From assembly GCF_001625655.1 (NCBI RefSeq), contig NZ_AUYB01000078.1, positions 19,791-83,790 of the forward strand: 64,000 bases of DNA. The letters run 5' to 3'. The notes beneath the pieces are model-generated. The model was not told where the DNA came from. It ran no database searches and saw only the letters and a list, made by a program, of their open reading frames with translations. Below, piece after piece: positions 44,298 to 53,180 of this stretch (position 1 is its first letter; each line of letters starts with the position of its first letter). A program made the translations under genes and the position numbers. This DNA comes from Pseudoalteromonas luteoviolacea DSM 6061 (GTDB lineage: Bacteria; Pseudomonadota; Gammaproteobacteria; Enterobacterales; Alteromonadaceae).

Positions 44298-45323
44298 ATG
44301 CAACATAATACAGACATGTACTTCAGCTTTTTTATGTTTGGGTCAAATTTTTCTATTGAAGATCCTGTATTTTTAGATCAAGCAATGGTGCATATTCGTC
44401 GCTTAGTGGAAATGGGTTACACTGGTTTTGAATTTCATCCCGGTAGGGAAGACACAACAGCATATGCTTTTTTGACTTACCAGCAGGAACTAGATGCTTA
44501 TTGTGCGTTTCGCAAACGCATGAATGACGAGGGGTTTTCGCATATAAAGGTCGCAACAAATGTGGGTGCTACTGTTGACTGCGATCCGAGCTCATCGTGT
44601 GCAAGTATTCGTGCGGCAGGGATTGAATATTTGAAGTCTCGCATAGATATTACATCGGCCCTTGGTGGGGAAATTATGATGGGCCCCTTGGTGATCCCTT
44701 ATGGGGGCTTTGTTGTCAGTGCACCAAATGGAGAGCAAGTTTGGAGTGATGGATTGCAGGACGAGCTTCAAGCTAGGTATAAAACAGCCCAACAGAGCTT
44801 TGTGACTTTAGGGCAATATGCAGCTGCTAAAGGGGTGAAATTGGCTATTGAGCCTATCAGTCATTGGGAAACGCCGGGGCCAAATAAATTGGCGCAGTTG
44901 ATCTCATTTTTGGATGGGATAGATGACCCAACAGTAGGTGCCGTGATAGATAGTGCCCAAGAGACGCTAGACGGAGATGGTCCTGAGGTATATAAAGCTC
45001 AAATTGACTATCTAGCAGATCAAGGGAGGTTGCATTATGCGCAAGCCTCTCCACCCGATAGGGGGGATCTGGTAAATTGCTGGTTACCGTGGGAGGGGGT
45101 ATTTACGCCGATCCTGTCAAGGTATACTGGCCCCATTGCTGTAGAGATTTTTAACGCTGTTGGCGCATTTGATCAAGGACTCAGATTGAGCAGGCGTAAA
45201 TATTGGATTCCAGAAGTAGATGAGCCTAACCAGTATCCAAATGCTTATCAAATTGCTCAGCAAGCTTATGATTTTACCCAAAGGAAGCTGGATAAAATTC
45301 GCTGTGGCCTAACTTCTAAATAG
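44298..45323 (+). CDS. Xylose-isomerase-like TIM-barrel protein
   Basis: A 341-residue sugar phosphate isomerase/epimerase-family protein. GYTGFEFHPGRED, GGEIMMGPLVIPYG, GVKLAIEPISHWETPG (Glu and His ligands), VGAVIDSAQETLDGDG and ITGPIAVEIFNAV-like YTGPIAVEIFNAV carry the metal site. It is the last gene in the operon, 21 bases after the IolE-like gene. An AAAGGAG site precedes ATG. Likely a second isomerase/epimerase or lyase step. Confidence 0.8.
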   Translation: MQHNTDMYFSFFMFGSNFSIEDPVFLDQAMVHIRRLVEMGYTGFEFHPGREDTTAYAFLTYQQELDAYCAFRKRMNDEGFSHIKVATNVGATVDCDPSSSCASIRAAGIEYLKSRIDITSALGGEIMMGPLVIPYGGFVVSAPNGEQVWSDGLQDELQARYKTAQQSFVTLGQYAAAKGVKLAIEPISHWETPGPNKLAQLISFLDGIDDPTVGAVIDSAQETLDGDGPEVYKAQIDYLADQGRLHYAQASPPDRGDLVNCWLPWEGVFTPILSRYTGPIAVEIFNAVGAFDQGLRLSRRKYWIPEVDEPNQYPNAYQIAQQAYDFTQRKLDKIRCGLTSK

Positions 45324-45342
45324 CTGGAATATTCTAGCCAAA

Positions 45343-45367
45343 GAAGTGGCATAGAGCATGCCACTTC
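45343..45367. terminator. Hairpin between convergent genes
   Basis: GAAGTGGCAT pairs exactly with ATGCCACTTC around a 5-base loop, between the end of the sugar operon and the orphan peptide gene. Confidence 0.7.
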
Positions 45368-45397
45368 ACTTCCCAATAGACTTACTTTGACAGGTAT

Positions 45398-45565
45398 TTA
45401 TTGAGGCTTGTTTTTAGGGATAGTACAACAGCTGTCATACGAGTAGGTTAAACATAACGCAGCAGACAATCCACCAGCGACTGCTGGCGTAAATTCGTCT
45501 GCTAATACTTTGTGTTCTCGTGACAACTTTTTTAGACTCTTTTTAGTAAGTTTAATGCTTTTCAT
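45398..45565 (-). CDS. Orphan double-glycine RiPP precursor (lanthipeptide-like leader)
   Basis: This 55-residue gene is easily missed. GGAG lies 7 bases before ATG. The leader MKSIKLTKKSLKKLS, then a DEFTPAVAGG cleavage site, matches the KLxKKxLKxLS...TPxVAGG pattern I know from class I lanthipeptide-type precursors of Bacteroidetes and Pseudoalteromonas. The predicted core, LSAALCLTYSYDSCC plus a short tail TIPKNKPQ, has Ser, Thr and three Cys. No LanB/LanC, C39 peptidase or radical-SAM gene lies nearby, so processing enzymes must act in trans or the gene is a relic. Confidence 0.72.
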   Translation of the reverse strand: MKSIKLTKKSLKKLSREHKVLADEFTPAVAGGLSAALCLTYSYDSCCTIPKNKPQ

Positions 45566-45953
45566 CCTATATCTCCTTTATGAATGTCAGCTCAATTGCT
45601 GAGCGTTTAACTTATCACACTAAACTTTCGCTTTAAATATTAAATCCCTAATTATATCTGTTATCAAATATTTTATTTATTTTGTGGTGCTTTTAAGGTT
45701 GAGCTTTTAATAGAATGATATTCTGAGGGTTATTATTTGGTAACGTCTGGCGAGCCCGTATTTTAGGGACAAATGTGGGTAGTGTGTGGTTTTCAGTCTG
45801 ATGAATGTGACTTATTAATTTGGCATTAAAACTATTCTCCTTTTTCAGATTTGGAGCCGAGCGGGTGTTCAAATTGTATTGAAGAAAGAGGAGGGGGCTC
45901 ATCTAGAGCCAAAAAAGGGACCGTCTGGGTCCCAATCATAAATTACTTTTGGA
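45566..45953. other. Intergenic region upstream of the orphan peptide gene
   Basis: AT-rich and without a convincing gene. A small inverted repeat (GCTCA/TGAGC, about 45590-45604) lies near the peptide gene start. A terminator for the fibrinogen-like gene sits at 45914-45934. Confidence 0.6.
45914..45934 (-). terminator. Rho-independent terminator of the fibrinogen-like gene
   Basis: GGGACC...GGTCCC hairpin with a 4-5-base loop; on the minus strand a U6 run follows. Confidence 0.8.
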
Positions 45954-46976
45954 CTAGCGCATCCAAAGTAGTGCCCACTGAGTGCCATTTGGCTCTCGGC
46001 CTGATACGCATTGAGCTGAACCTACACTTCCAGGCTTGTATGTACCTCGAGCTACCCAGCAATAACCTGCGTGAACATCATTTTGCCATCCCACTAAAGT
46101 GTGCGTATTGACCATTGATAAATATTGTGGTGATACGCAGCCAGGAATGACTTCTGCTCCCGGTTCTAGACTCTTCATACAAGCTGGTTTATCAACGCGT
46201 TGTGGCATAAATTCAACACGTTCATTGTAACCCCACGTATATCTCACTAGCTCTAATTCTGCGGTAGTGAAATTTACGCCATAGACGTTAAATCCACCAC
46301 CACAATTTGCGCTGGCACAACTGACTTGCTCTCTCACATCGGAGAATACGCTTAGATCGCCTTTGAATAGCCAAAGTTTAGTAACGTTATTCGGGTCAGT
46401 TTCAGGGATATCACCATACTGATTAATCGAGCTCTTACCACCAGGCTCATTTTTAGGGTAGCTACCTACTAATGTCCAGCCGCCACCGTCGGTGGTCATA
46501 TCACAATACATACTAACTACTTCACCCGATGCGTCATACAAATCGTATACACCGTCACCTTGGCTTAAGCCTGCAGATAGAATGTCATTACAGCTTGTTG
46601 CTGTATTGGGTTGAACAGGACTTAGTGTCCAATCGCCTTTTTCTCCATTTGCTGCAAACCAAGTGCCGCTATAGTTTCCTTGTACGTCAACCTGACCAAG
46701 GAAGTATTGAGTATTTGAAGGCGTTTTATCCGACAGTTTAAAGTCAATAACATTACCATTTTGCTCTGTAGAACCAGAGATAAATTGATTAACTGTCTCT
46801 GAGTAAAAGTGAGCTTTGTCGCCTATAATTGTGATTTCTTTTACTGAACCCGATTCTATAATACCATTTAAGTGAGAATCTGAAGTAAGTACATATTCAC
46901 CAGCAATGGGTTGTTCTTGAGCGACGGCTAAGTTAGCTGCTATAAGAGTGCTAATCGTAAGAGCTAGTTTTTTCAT
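45954..46976 (-). CDS. Secreted protein with fibrinogen-like C-terminal domain
   Basis: The protein has 340 residues. Signal peptide MKKLALTISTLIAANLAVAQ; a beta-rich N-terminal domain to about residue 125; then a fibrinogen-like domain starting at SCNDILSAG, with GDGVYDLYDASGEVVSMYCDMTTDGGGWTLVG as the signature and several paired Cys after it. Bacterial fibrinogen-like domains bind sugars or proteins. The exact ligand is unknown. It is probably secreted or surface attached by other means since no anchor is visible. Confidence 0.82.
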   Translation of the reverse strand: MKKLALTISTLIAANLAVAQEQPIAGEYVLTSDSHLNGIIESGSVKEITIIGDKAHFYSETVNQFISGSTEQNGNVIDFKLSDKTPSNTQYFLGQVDVQGNYSGTWFAANGEKGDWTLSPVQPNTATSCNDILSAGLSQGDGVYDLYDASGEVVSMYCDMTTDGGGWTLVGSYPKNEPGGKSSINQYGDIPETDPNNVTKLWLFKGDLSVFSDVREQVSCASANCGGGFNVYGVNFTTAELELVRYTWGYNERVEFMPQRVDKPACMKSLEPGAEVIPGCVSPQYLSMVNTHTLVGWQNDVHAGYCWVARGTYKPGSVGSAQCVSGREPNGTQWALLWMR

Positions 46977-47283
46977 ACCTTTCCTTTGAGTATTTTAAAT
47001 ATATTTGAAAATTATTTATGTGTGAATGTAGAGCTGTAAAGATTATATTAGGTCACGGGCTTTGTGTCTTAATATAAATAAGAGCGCAGGATTTTAATTA
47101 AATTATTTATATCATCAAGGTATTTTTTACTTTTCTATTTTTTCAGTGAATTCCCAATAAATTGCTATTAAAAAATATTAAATAATTGTTTTTAATTTAT
47201 TTAAAAAAAGCATATCTCAATACTGGGATATGCTTTACGTTGGACTATCGTGAGTCAACACGAAACTCTTAATTATTTACGCA
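46977..47283. other. AT-rich intergenic region
   Basis: No gene. It contains a palindrome-like AAGCATATC...GATATGCTT hairpin at about 47210-47236 just after the stop of the lipoprotein gene, a likely terminator. The rest should hold the promoter of the fibrinogen-like gene. Confidence 0.6.
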
Positions 47284-47817
47284 TTAGTTTATTTTCCACT
47301 CTTGCTGCTGCACAGTAGCGTCAAATTCCCAGTTATAAACAAGCGGCTCGATACTCGTGCTGTAATACCAAATCTCGGCTTTCAGTTTTTGTTCAGAGTG
47401 GGGTAACAGGATTTGTACCGTTAAACCGTTACTATCAATGGGCGCTCTTAAGAAGCAAGTATCTTCATTAGTGAGCGTAGCGTCTTGCTGGCAAATATTG
47501 ATAAATGCACGGCTGCTTACCACATCAGGGCCAATGGATACAGAAACAGGCACATCTGTTTGAAAGTCAAAGCTTTCATCAACTACAACGGCTTCCATAC
47601 CTTCTTCGCTGTTTGTCTCTTCAGTGATTTGCTCTTCTGCGGCTTGCTCTTCAGTTGTTGTTTGAGCTTGCGTATCTGTATTTGTAGTGCTTTGAGTTGT
47701 TGTGGTAGTCGTATTTGTCGTACTACTTGGTGTTTGGCTCTGCCCATCGGACCCGCCAGAGCCTCCGCCACAAGCTGTTAATAAAAGAGTGATTATAATT
47801 GCGATAACCTTGTTCAT
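47284..47817 (-). CDS. Lipoprotein with Thr/Gln/Glu-rich linker
   Basis: A 177-residue lipoprotein: MNKVIAIIITLLLTAC has a lipobox and is followed by GGGSGG, a surface-export-like motif. Residues ~28-75 are a low-complexity linker of Thr, Gln and Glu; the C-terminal ~95 residues form a small beta domain with two Cys. No known family. It lies 9 bases after the LruC gene and is surely co-transcribed. Confidence 0.75.
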   Translation of the reverse strand: MNKVIAIIITLLLTACGGGSGGSDGQSQTPSSTTNTTTTTTQSTTNTDTQAQTTTEEQAAEEQITEETNSEEGMEAVVVDESFDFQTDVPVSVSIGPDVVSSRAFINICQQDATLTNEDTCFLRAPIDSNGLTVQILLPHSEQKLKAEIWYYSTSIEPLVYNWEFDATVQQQEWKIN

Positions 47818-47826
47818 GATAGTCTC

Positions 47827-49893
47827 CTAGTTTTGTGCTGAGTTGCTGATTGTGTACTGGTAGTTTGCTACTGGGTTTTCAAACCAAGTTGAGTATTGCA
47901 CGCCTGCAGACTGGGCAAACTCAGCAAACTGTGGGTATGCAACTGACATATCGACTCTTTCGATTGGGTGATCCCAGTCGGAGTTAATGATCAGTGCCCA
48001 AGGCAACCCAGTCGATGTTTGGTAGTATCCATTGGTTGATGAGGTATCATCGGCTTGGTCTAAATAACTGCTATCAAATGCTTCGGTTGGTTCGTGGTTT
48101 TTCAGGTGTACTTCCCATCCACGACCATTGTTCTGGTCTACAACTGTACCGTGATAATGACCATCTACAGCAAAGATGAATGGGTCTACTTTACTGTTTG
48201 TTGCAACACTGGCACTGTAACTGGTTGACAGTGGAATGGTGATATCAAATGGATATGGTGCTCTTTGAATGTCGGTACAGCCTGTTTCGGTTCTGAAGAA
48301 CTTACAGCCTGGCTGGACAGGAACCATACTTCTTGTATCGGCAAATATTACCACGATGGCTTCGTTGCGATTTGCTTCTAGCGGACTTTCAGTTTGGGTG
48401 GTGCCGTCGATGTTGAGTTCAATCTGAGCCTCGTCAACATGCTGGCGAGCGATATCTTTGAGGCGAATAGCAAAGGCGTTATGATAACCTGCGCCTACAG
48501 CAACAAGCGCGCCTTCGATTTTATAACGGACCACTTGGTTGCCGATCTGGCTTGTTATTACGCGGTACCTGACAACGACATCGTTGAAGTCGTAGTCGCC
48601 TTTTTGTGGCCACAAGTCTTCAAATGCTGCTGTTTTCCATGAGGTTGAATTCTGGATCATGCTACTGGCGACAACTGAGACACTTAAATCCTCAACTTCG
48701 CCATTATCAATACCACCTTGAGGTGCAATATCGCTATTGTTTGAAACGCGGAACCTCGCCCAAGTGCTGCCTTCAATCGCATCAACTGGAACAGGTATAA
48801 GTACTCGGTTTTCACCAGCACTGCCTTGATATTGGCTAATAACACGCTCTGAATCTTGGAATTGTCCATCTCCATTCCAATCAATCCACGCATTCACAAA
48901 GCCAGATTTAGAAAGTGTGAATGACACCAAGCTGTCATATCCAGTCTCTAGATTAGTTAAGAAACTGACCCCATTATCATCGTCATTAGCTTTTGGCAAA
49001 TACTCAGCACTCACGCTTTGACCAAAAAATAGGTCTCCAACATTATGGCGTGCACCATTGGCATCTAGCGATGTACCGTAGCTGTCTGGCGCGTCGCCAT
49101 AATCTATGGTTGGATCTTCGGTGTCATCAATGATTGGAGCGGTTGCACAACGTGCCCCATCATTGGTGTTAGACAAAGGGCCATATGCAAATAGTTGTGT
49201 ATTGGTTGGGTCGTTTATGTCAATTTTGTAGACATGCCCATCCTGATTTCTGCTGATGTAGAAGTTGTTCTCTACATCAAAATAGACAGCGCCAAATGTT
49301 CCAGACTGGCCGACATTTCCTAGGTTAGTGCTCGTACCATTGGAAACATCTATCCTGTGTAGATTACCATTGCTATCGACGCTATAAGCTAAGCTGGCGT
49401 TTTCGTCAGGCGCAAAAGCCATGTCAAATATATTCAGGTTTAAAGAGCCACCATCAATAACGCGCGTGGCTTGTAAATAATCGCTACTGTTCTCGTCTAG
49501 AGATACTCTGTATAAACCGAGGCTGCTACCTTTTTTGTACACATAAAATGCATTTTCGTGTATCGCAACATCACCAACGTAAAAGTTTGTGTCTGGAAAC
49601 CCTGACGTCATAATCGGCTCAAGAACATAATCTTTGCCAACACGCCCAATGTCTTTGTTGCTGTAGTCCCAACCGTAGATATAGCGGTCGTGCACGCTAA
49701 ATCCGATGCCATTGAGTTTATTATTTGTGCCGACACTTTCCGCGAATGTACTGTATGCGCCCGACACCAAATTTACACCGTACATAGTTGCGGTGTTGCC
49801 TTGCACTAAAAATGCTTTAGAAGGGCATGTATCGAATGGGGCGGCTGATAATCCTGCGGAAAATACACAGGCTCCTACTAGTAACTTTTTCAT
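47827..49893 (-). CDS. LruC-domain secreted protein
   Basis: The protein has 688 residues. Start at the ATG at 49893 (MKKLLVGACVFSAGLSAA signal, GGAG upstream), not the longer frame to 49947. The N-terminal third is a beta-propeller-like region (residues ~20-260). A GEVTD-like segment (DYGDAPDSYGTSLDANGARHN ... DNGEVEDLSVSV) is followed by the LruC domain signature WPQKGDYDFNDVVVRYRVI and a C-terminal beta domain. LruC proteins are secreted or outer-membrane linked; role unknown. The small lipoprotein downstream is a partner candidate. Confidence 0.83.
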   Translation of the reverse strand: MKKLLVGACVFSAGLSAAPFDTCPSKAFLVQGNTATMYGVNLVSGAYSTFAESVGTNNKLNGIGFSVHDRYIYGWDYSNKDIGRVGKDYVLEPIMTSGFPDTNFYVGDVAIHENAFYVYKKGSSLGLYRVSLDENSSDYLQATRVIDGGSLNLNIFDMAFAPDENASLAYSVDSNGNLHRIDVSNGTSTNLGNVGQSGTFGAVYFDVENNFYISRNQDGHVYKIDINDPTNTQLFAYGPLSNTNDGARCATAPIIDDTEDPTIDYGDAPDSYGTSLDANGARHNVGDLFFGQSVSAEYLPKANDDDNGVSFLTNLETGYDSLVSFTLSKSGFVNAWIDWNGDGQFQDSERVISQYQGSAGENRVLIPVPVDAIEGSTWARFRVSNNSDIAPQGGIDNGEVEDLSVSVVASSMIQNSTSWKTAAFEDLWPQKGDYDFNDVVVRYRVITSQIGNQVVRYKIEGALVAVGAGYHNAFAIRLKDIARQHVDEAQIELNIDGTTQTESPLEANRNEAIVVIFADTRSMVPVQPGCKFFRTETGCTDIQRAPYPFDITIPLSTSYSASVATNSKVDPFIFAVDGHYHGTVVDQNNGRGWEVHLKNHEPTEAFDSSYLDQADDTSSTNGYYQTSTGLPWALIINSDWDHPIERVDMSVAYPQFAEFAQSAGVQYSTWFENPVANYQYTISNSAQN

Positions 49894-50478
<585 letters not shown>

Positions 50479-50871
50479 ATGAAATTTGAGCAACTGTTAA
50501 GTCATTTTGACACTGGGATTTGTGTTGACCAACTACAAAAAGAGTCTTTGCTAGACATTGCCTTACTATTTATTGGTGTAGATGGTGAAATTGACGAAAG
50601 TGAGAAGCAAGTCGTTTATGACTGGGCGAAAGGGCTGCAGTGGAACTCTAGTATTGCCATTGAAGATTACCTAGAAGACAGCCTAGGTAAGTCTATTCTT
50701 GCAGTTCAACAAAATGACATTGAATCATTTATACGACATCGGATCCACCACATCGTTGATGAGCCTATGAGACGTTTTGCCAAAGAACTCGTTGTTAAAG
50801 TAATTGAAGCTGATGGCAATGTAGACGAAGCCGAAGAAAAGGCACTAGCGATACTAGAAGCTGAGCTGTAA
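50479..50871 (+). CDS. TerB-like protein
   Basis: A 130-residue helical, acidic, cytosolic protein. LLDIALLFIGVDGEIDESEKQVVYDWA and a second copy-like VVKVIEADGNVDEAEEKALAILE match the TerB fold, in which two DG[EN]xxxxE motifs coordinate a metal. TerB-type proteins are linked to tellurite resistance and membrane stress, but many stand-alone members have no known role. Good AAGGAG site before ATG. Confidence 0.8.
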   Translation: MKFEQLLSHFDTGICVDQLQKESLLDIALLFIGVDGEIDESEKQVVYDWAKGLQWNSSIAIEDYLEDSLGKSILAVQQNDIESFIRHRIHHIVDEPMRRFAKELVVKVIEADGNVDEAEEKALAILEAEL

Positions 50872-51137
50872 ACCACGTTAGACTCGAAATTTACACTTAA
50901 GTAGTTAGGGTCAATTTTTGAGGGCTGGAAGTGTAGTATCTAGCCCTGATTCGATTGGACAAGGCACCTATCATAAAGCGTTAACTGCGCTATTAGGTGT
51001 GGCCATTACCACACTGAAGGCCATTCGTAATTTCCTTGTTTTTTGCACATTTCACAATAGTTTTTTTTCACCGCATTGTGTAGCCTGAATAAAATATCTT
51101 ATCTTTTGGTAAGGCCCTCAATTTACAAGAGCAAGCT

Positions 51138-52592
51138 ATGGCTAAAATAAAAATAGGCGCGGTGTCTTTCTTATGTGCATACTTAGTTGGGTGTGGAGGA
51201 GGGAGTGGAGCAGACTCAAACTCTAACCAGCCCAATACACAAAATACATCCCCGATATGTTCAGCAACGACATTTGTTACACCAAGAGGCAGTGGTGATA
51301 TTGCTATCAGTAGTGCACTGCAATGTATGGATGCTGATGGTGATACCTTATCATTTACGCCTTCAACGATTTCTAGCAATGGTGTGATAACTGGCGAGTA
51401 TTCTATTGATGTTTCGGTTTCTGACGGTCGTGGCGGACAAACAACTGTGCAATTGCCATATCAAATTACTAACCAGTTGCCACAATGTAGCCAATCAACG
51501 GCTCCTACCGTGACAGCGAAGAGTGGCGCACTCGTAATCGAGAGCTATTTAACTTGTTCGGATCCTAACGGTGACAACATACAGCTCAATCCGCAGAGTA
51601 TTGATATATCGAACTTAGCCAATGGTAATTACCAACAACAAATAAACTTCAGCGATGGTGAGCTAAACGTATCTTTGGTGTTTGAGTATACCGTGAGCGA
51701 TGACGCTCAAGTGGAAATTACACGTTGTGAACGTATTACCCAGTCTGTTGCATTGTCTCCTGAAAGTGACGTTACGGTGACTTGTGATGCAAACTATGCC
51801 TACGTTACTTCAGATACTTACCCAGATCATGATCTAATGAATGGGATCACCGCAACCAACGAACAGATCCCTGTGCCCGCTGTTGGCTACGCAGCACCGA
51901 TAAAGTTGGAACCGCATACCGCAGCCAATCCTACAACCATTGATGCTGCGCTTGGAGTCGCAGTGAATGGGGTGCCCATCTACGATTATTCAGCTGCGGG
52001 AGAGCTGGATTTATTTAACTATGACCCAAGCATAGACACGGTGAAATTAGGCCAATTAGATAACTGCGGTGGACACGCTGGACGAGGAGATGACTACCAC
52101 TATCATGCTGCTCCCACCTGTATGATGGCATCAATGGAAAACTTAACTGACGAATCAATTATTGGTTGGGGCTACGACGGTTATCCTCTCTATGGGTTTA
52201 ACCACCCGGATGGCAGTGCCATTGTCGAAGGAGACCTAGAGTTATGTAATGGCTATCCTGATGAGACATATGGTTATAGATATCACCTATCGACTACGCC
52301 ACCTTATGTGTTTCAATGCTTGGTCGGAGAAGTCGACACAAATGTTTTGCCGCGCGTAGCGCCTCTAACTGGTGGAGCTGACCGCGGAGATCTTCGCCCA
52401 CCTGCAGGTGATGTACAAAATTTAACGCACACCGTAAGCAGTGATGGTAAAAGAACCATGAGTTATGACTATCAAGGAGAGAACTATTACGTAACCTATA
52501 CACCAAGTACAGAGAAAGCGAATTGCTATGAGTTTGAAATGAAAGCTATTTCAAATAATGGAGCAATTCAAACGGGAACATACTGTAGATGA
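51138..52592 (+). CDS. YHYH-domain lipoprotein
   Basis: The protein has 484 residues. MAKIKIGAVSFLCAYLVGC is a lipoprotein signal followed by a GGG motif. Two cadherin-like beta repeats (residues ~35-200) come next. The YHYH domain includes GVAVNGVPIYDYSAAGELDLF, LDNCGGHAGRGDDYHYHAAP and GWGYDGYPLYG. The function of YHYH is unknown; the His and Cys residues suggest a metal or redox role. It overlaps the next gene by 4 bases. Confidence 0.85.
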   Translation: MAKIKIGAVSFLCAYLVGCGGGSGADSNSNQPNTQNTSPICSATTFVTPRGSGDIAISSALQCMDADGDTLSFTPSTISSNGVITGEYSIDVSVSDGRGGQTTVQLPYQITNQLPQCSQSTAPTVTAKSGALVIESYLTCSDPNGDNIQLNPQSIDISNLANGNYQQQINFSDGELNVSLVFEYTVSDDAQVEITRCERITQSVALSPESDVTVTCDANYAYVTSDTYPDHDLMNGITATNEQIPVPAVGYAAPIKLEPHTAANPTTIDAALGVAVNGVPIYDYSAAGELDLFNYDPSIDTVKLGQLDNCGGHAGRGDDYHYHAAPTCMMASMENLTDESIIGWGYDGYPLYGFNHPDGSAIVEGDLELCNGYPDETYGYRYHLSTTPPYVFQCLVGEVDTNVLPRVAPLTGGADRGDLRPPAGDVQNLTHTVSSDGKRTMSYDYQGENYYVTYTPSTEKANCYEFEMKAISNNGAIQTGTYCR

Positions 52593-53110
52593 TTGATATT
52601 AAGAAAGTAGTTTATAACTGTTTAGCGATTTGGCTTGTATGTGTCTGTACAATGGCCCACGGCCATGCTCTAAAAGAAACAACAGCAACTATTACGGTAA
52701 GAAGTGGCCAATTGGACATCTTAGTAAACGCTAATTTTGCTCATTGGCTGTCTACGCTTCATAGCCATGAAGCTTGGTTGCTTGGAGATACAGAGCTAGT
52801 ACTTCTTGCGAACCAAACTGATAAGCATAAAGCAAAGCAACTTAAGGAGATGATCGTGCAGCGCACGGGTGTGGCTGTGAATGGCCATAAGCTTAAATGT
52901 TCTGTCAATCAATTCCCAAGTAACCTAAGTGAGTTGCAAAAGGCGCATCATACTCGCAGTTATTTTAGGTTAGGGTGTATTGCACCAAACTCACAAATTA
53001 ATTCAGTTGCCCTGTCTTTGCCTAAGTCTTTGGGGCGTATTTATGTCAGTTTAGTTAGGCCAAAGCAGCAAGTTATCGGAGCTGGTGAAAAAGCGATGTT
53101 TAATCTGTAA
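52589..53110 (+). CDS. Exported protein paired with the YHYH lipoprotein
   Basis: A 173-residue protein with an N-terminal signal or membrane segment (residues ~8-24, ending VCTMAHGHA). The rest is a small beta domain with two Cys. It overlaps the YHYH gene by 4 bases, so the two are co-translated. Family not recognised. Paired genes of this sort next to YHYH proteins have been seen as periplasmic partners, but I state that as a guess. Confidence 0.65.
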   Translation: MIDIKKVVYNCLAIWLVCVCTMAHGHALKETTATITVRSGQLDILVNANFAHWLSTLHSHEAWLLGDTELVLLANQTDKHKAKQLKEMIVQRTGVAVNGHKLKCSVNQFPSNLSELQKAHHTRSYFRLGCIAPNSQINSVALSLPKSLGRIYVSLVRPKQQVIGAGEKAMFNL

Positions 53111-53180
53111 CTTATTGCAAATTTAGGAGCCTAATAATCTGAGATTCAAAGGCCCTTAAATTTGCAGCCGATATAGAGGC

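Noticed and set aside
43359..45323. TIM-barrel genes as MNIO/DUF692 RiPP enzymes acting on the nearby orphan precursor
   Set aside because: The N-terminal motifs fit IolE and xylose-isomerase-like sugar enzymes, not DUF692, and the peptide gene is on the opposite strand behind a terminator hairpin.
45693..45902. 69-residue minus-strand ORF
   Set aside because: No ribosome binding site, no recognisable pattern; the region looks like promoter and terminator DNA.
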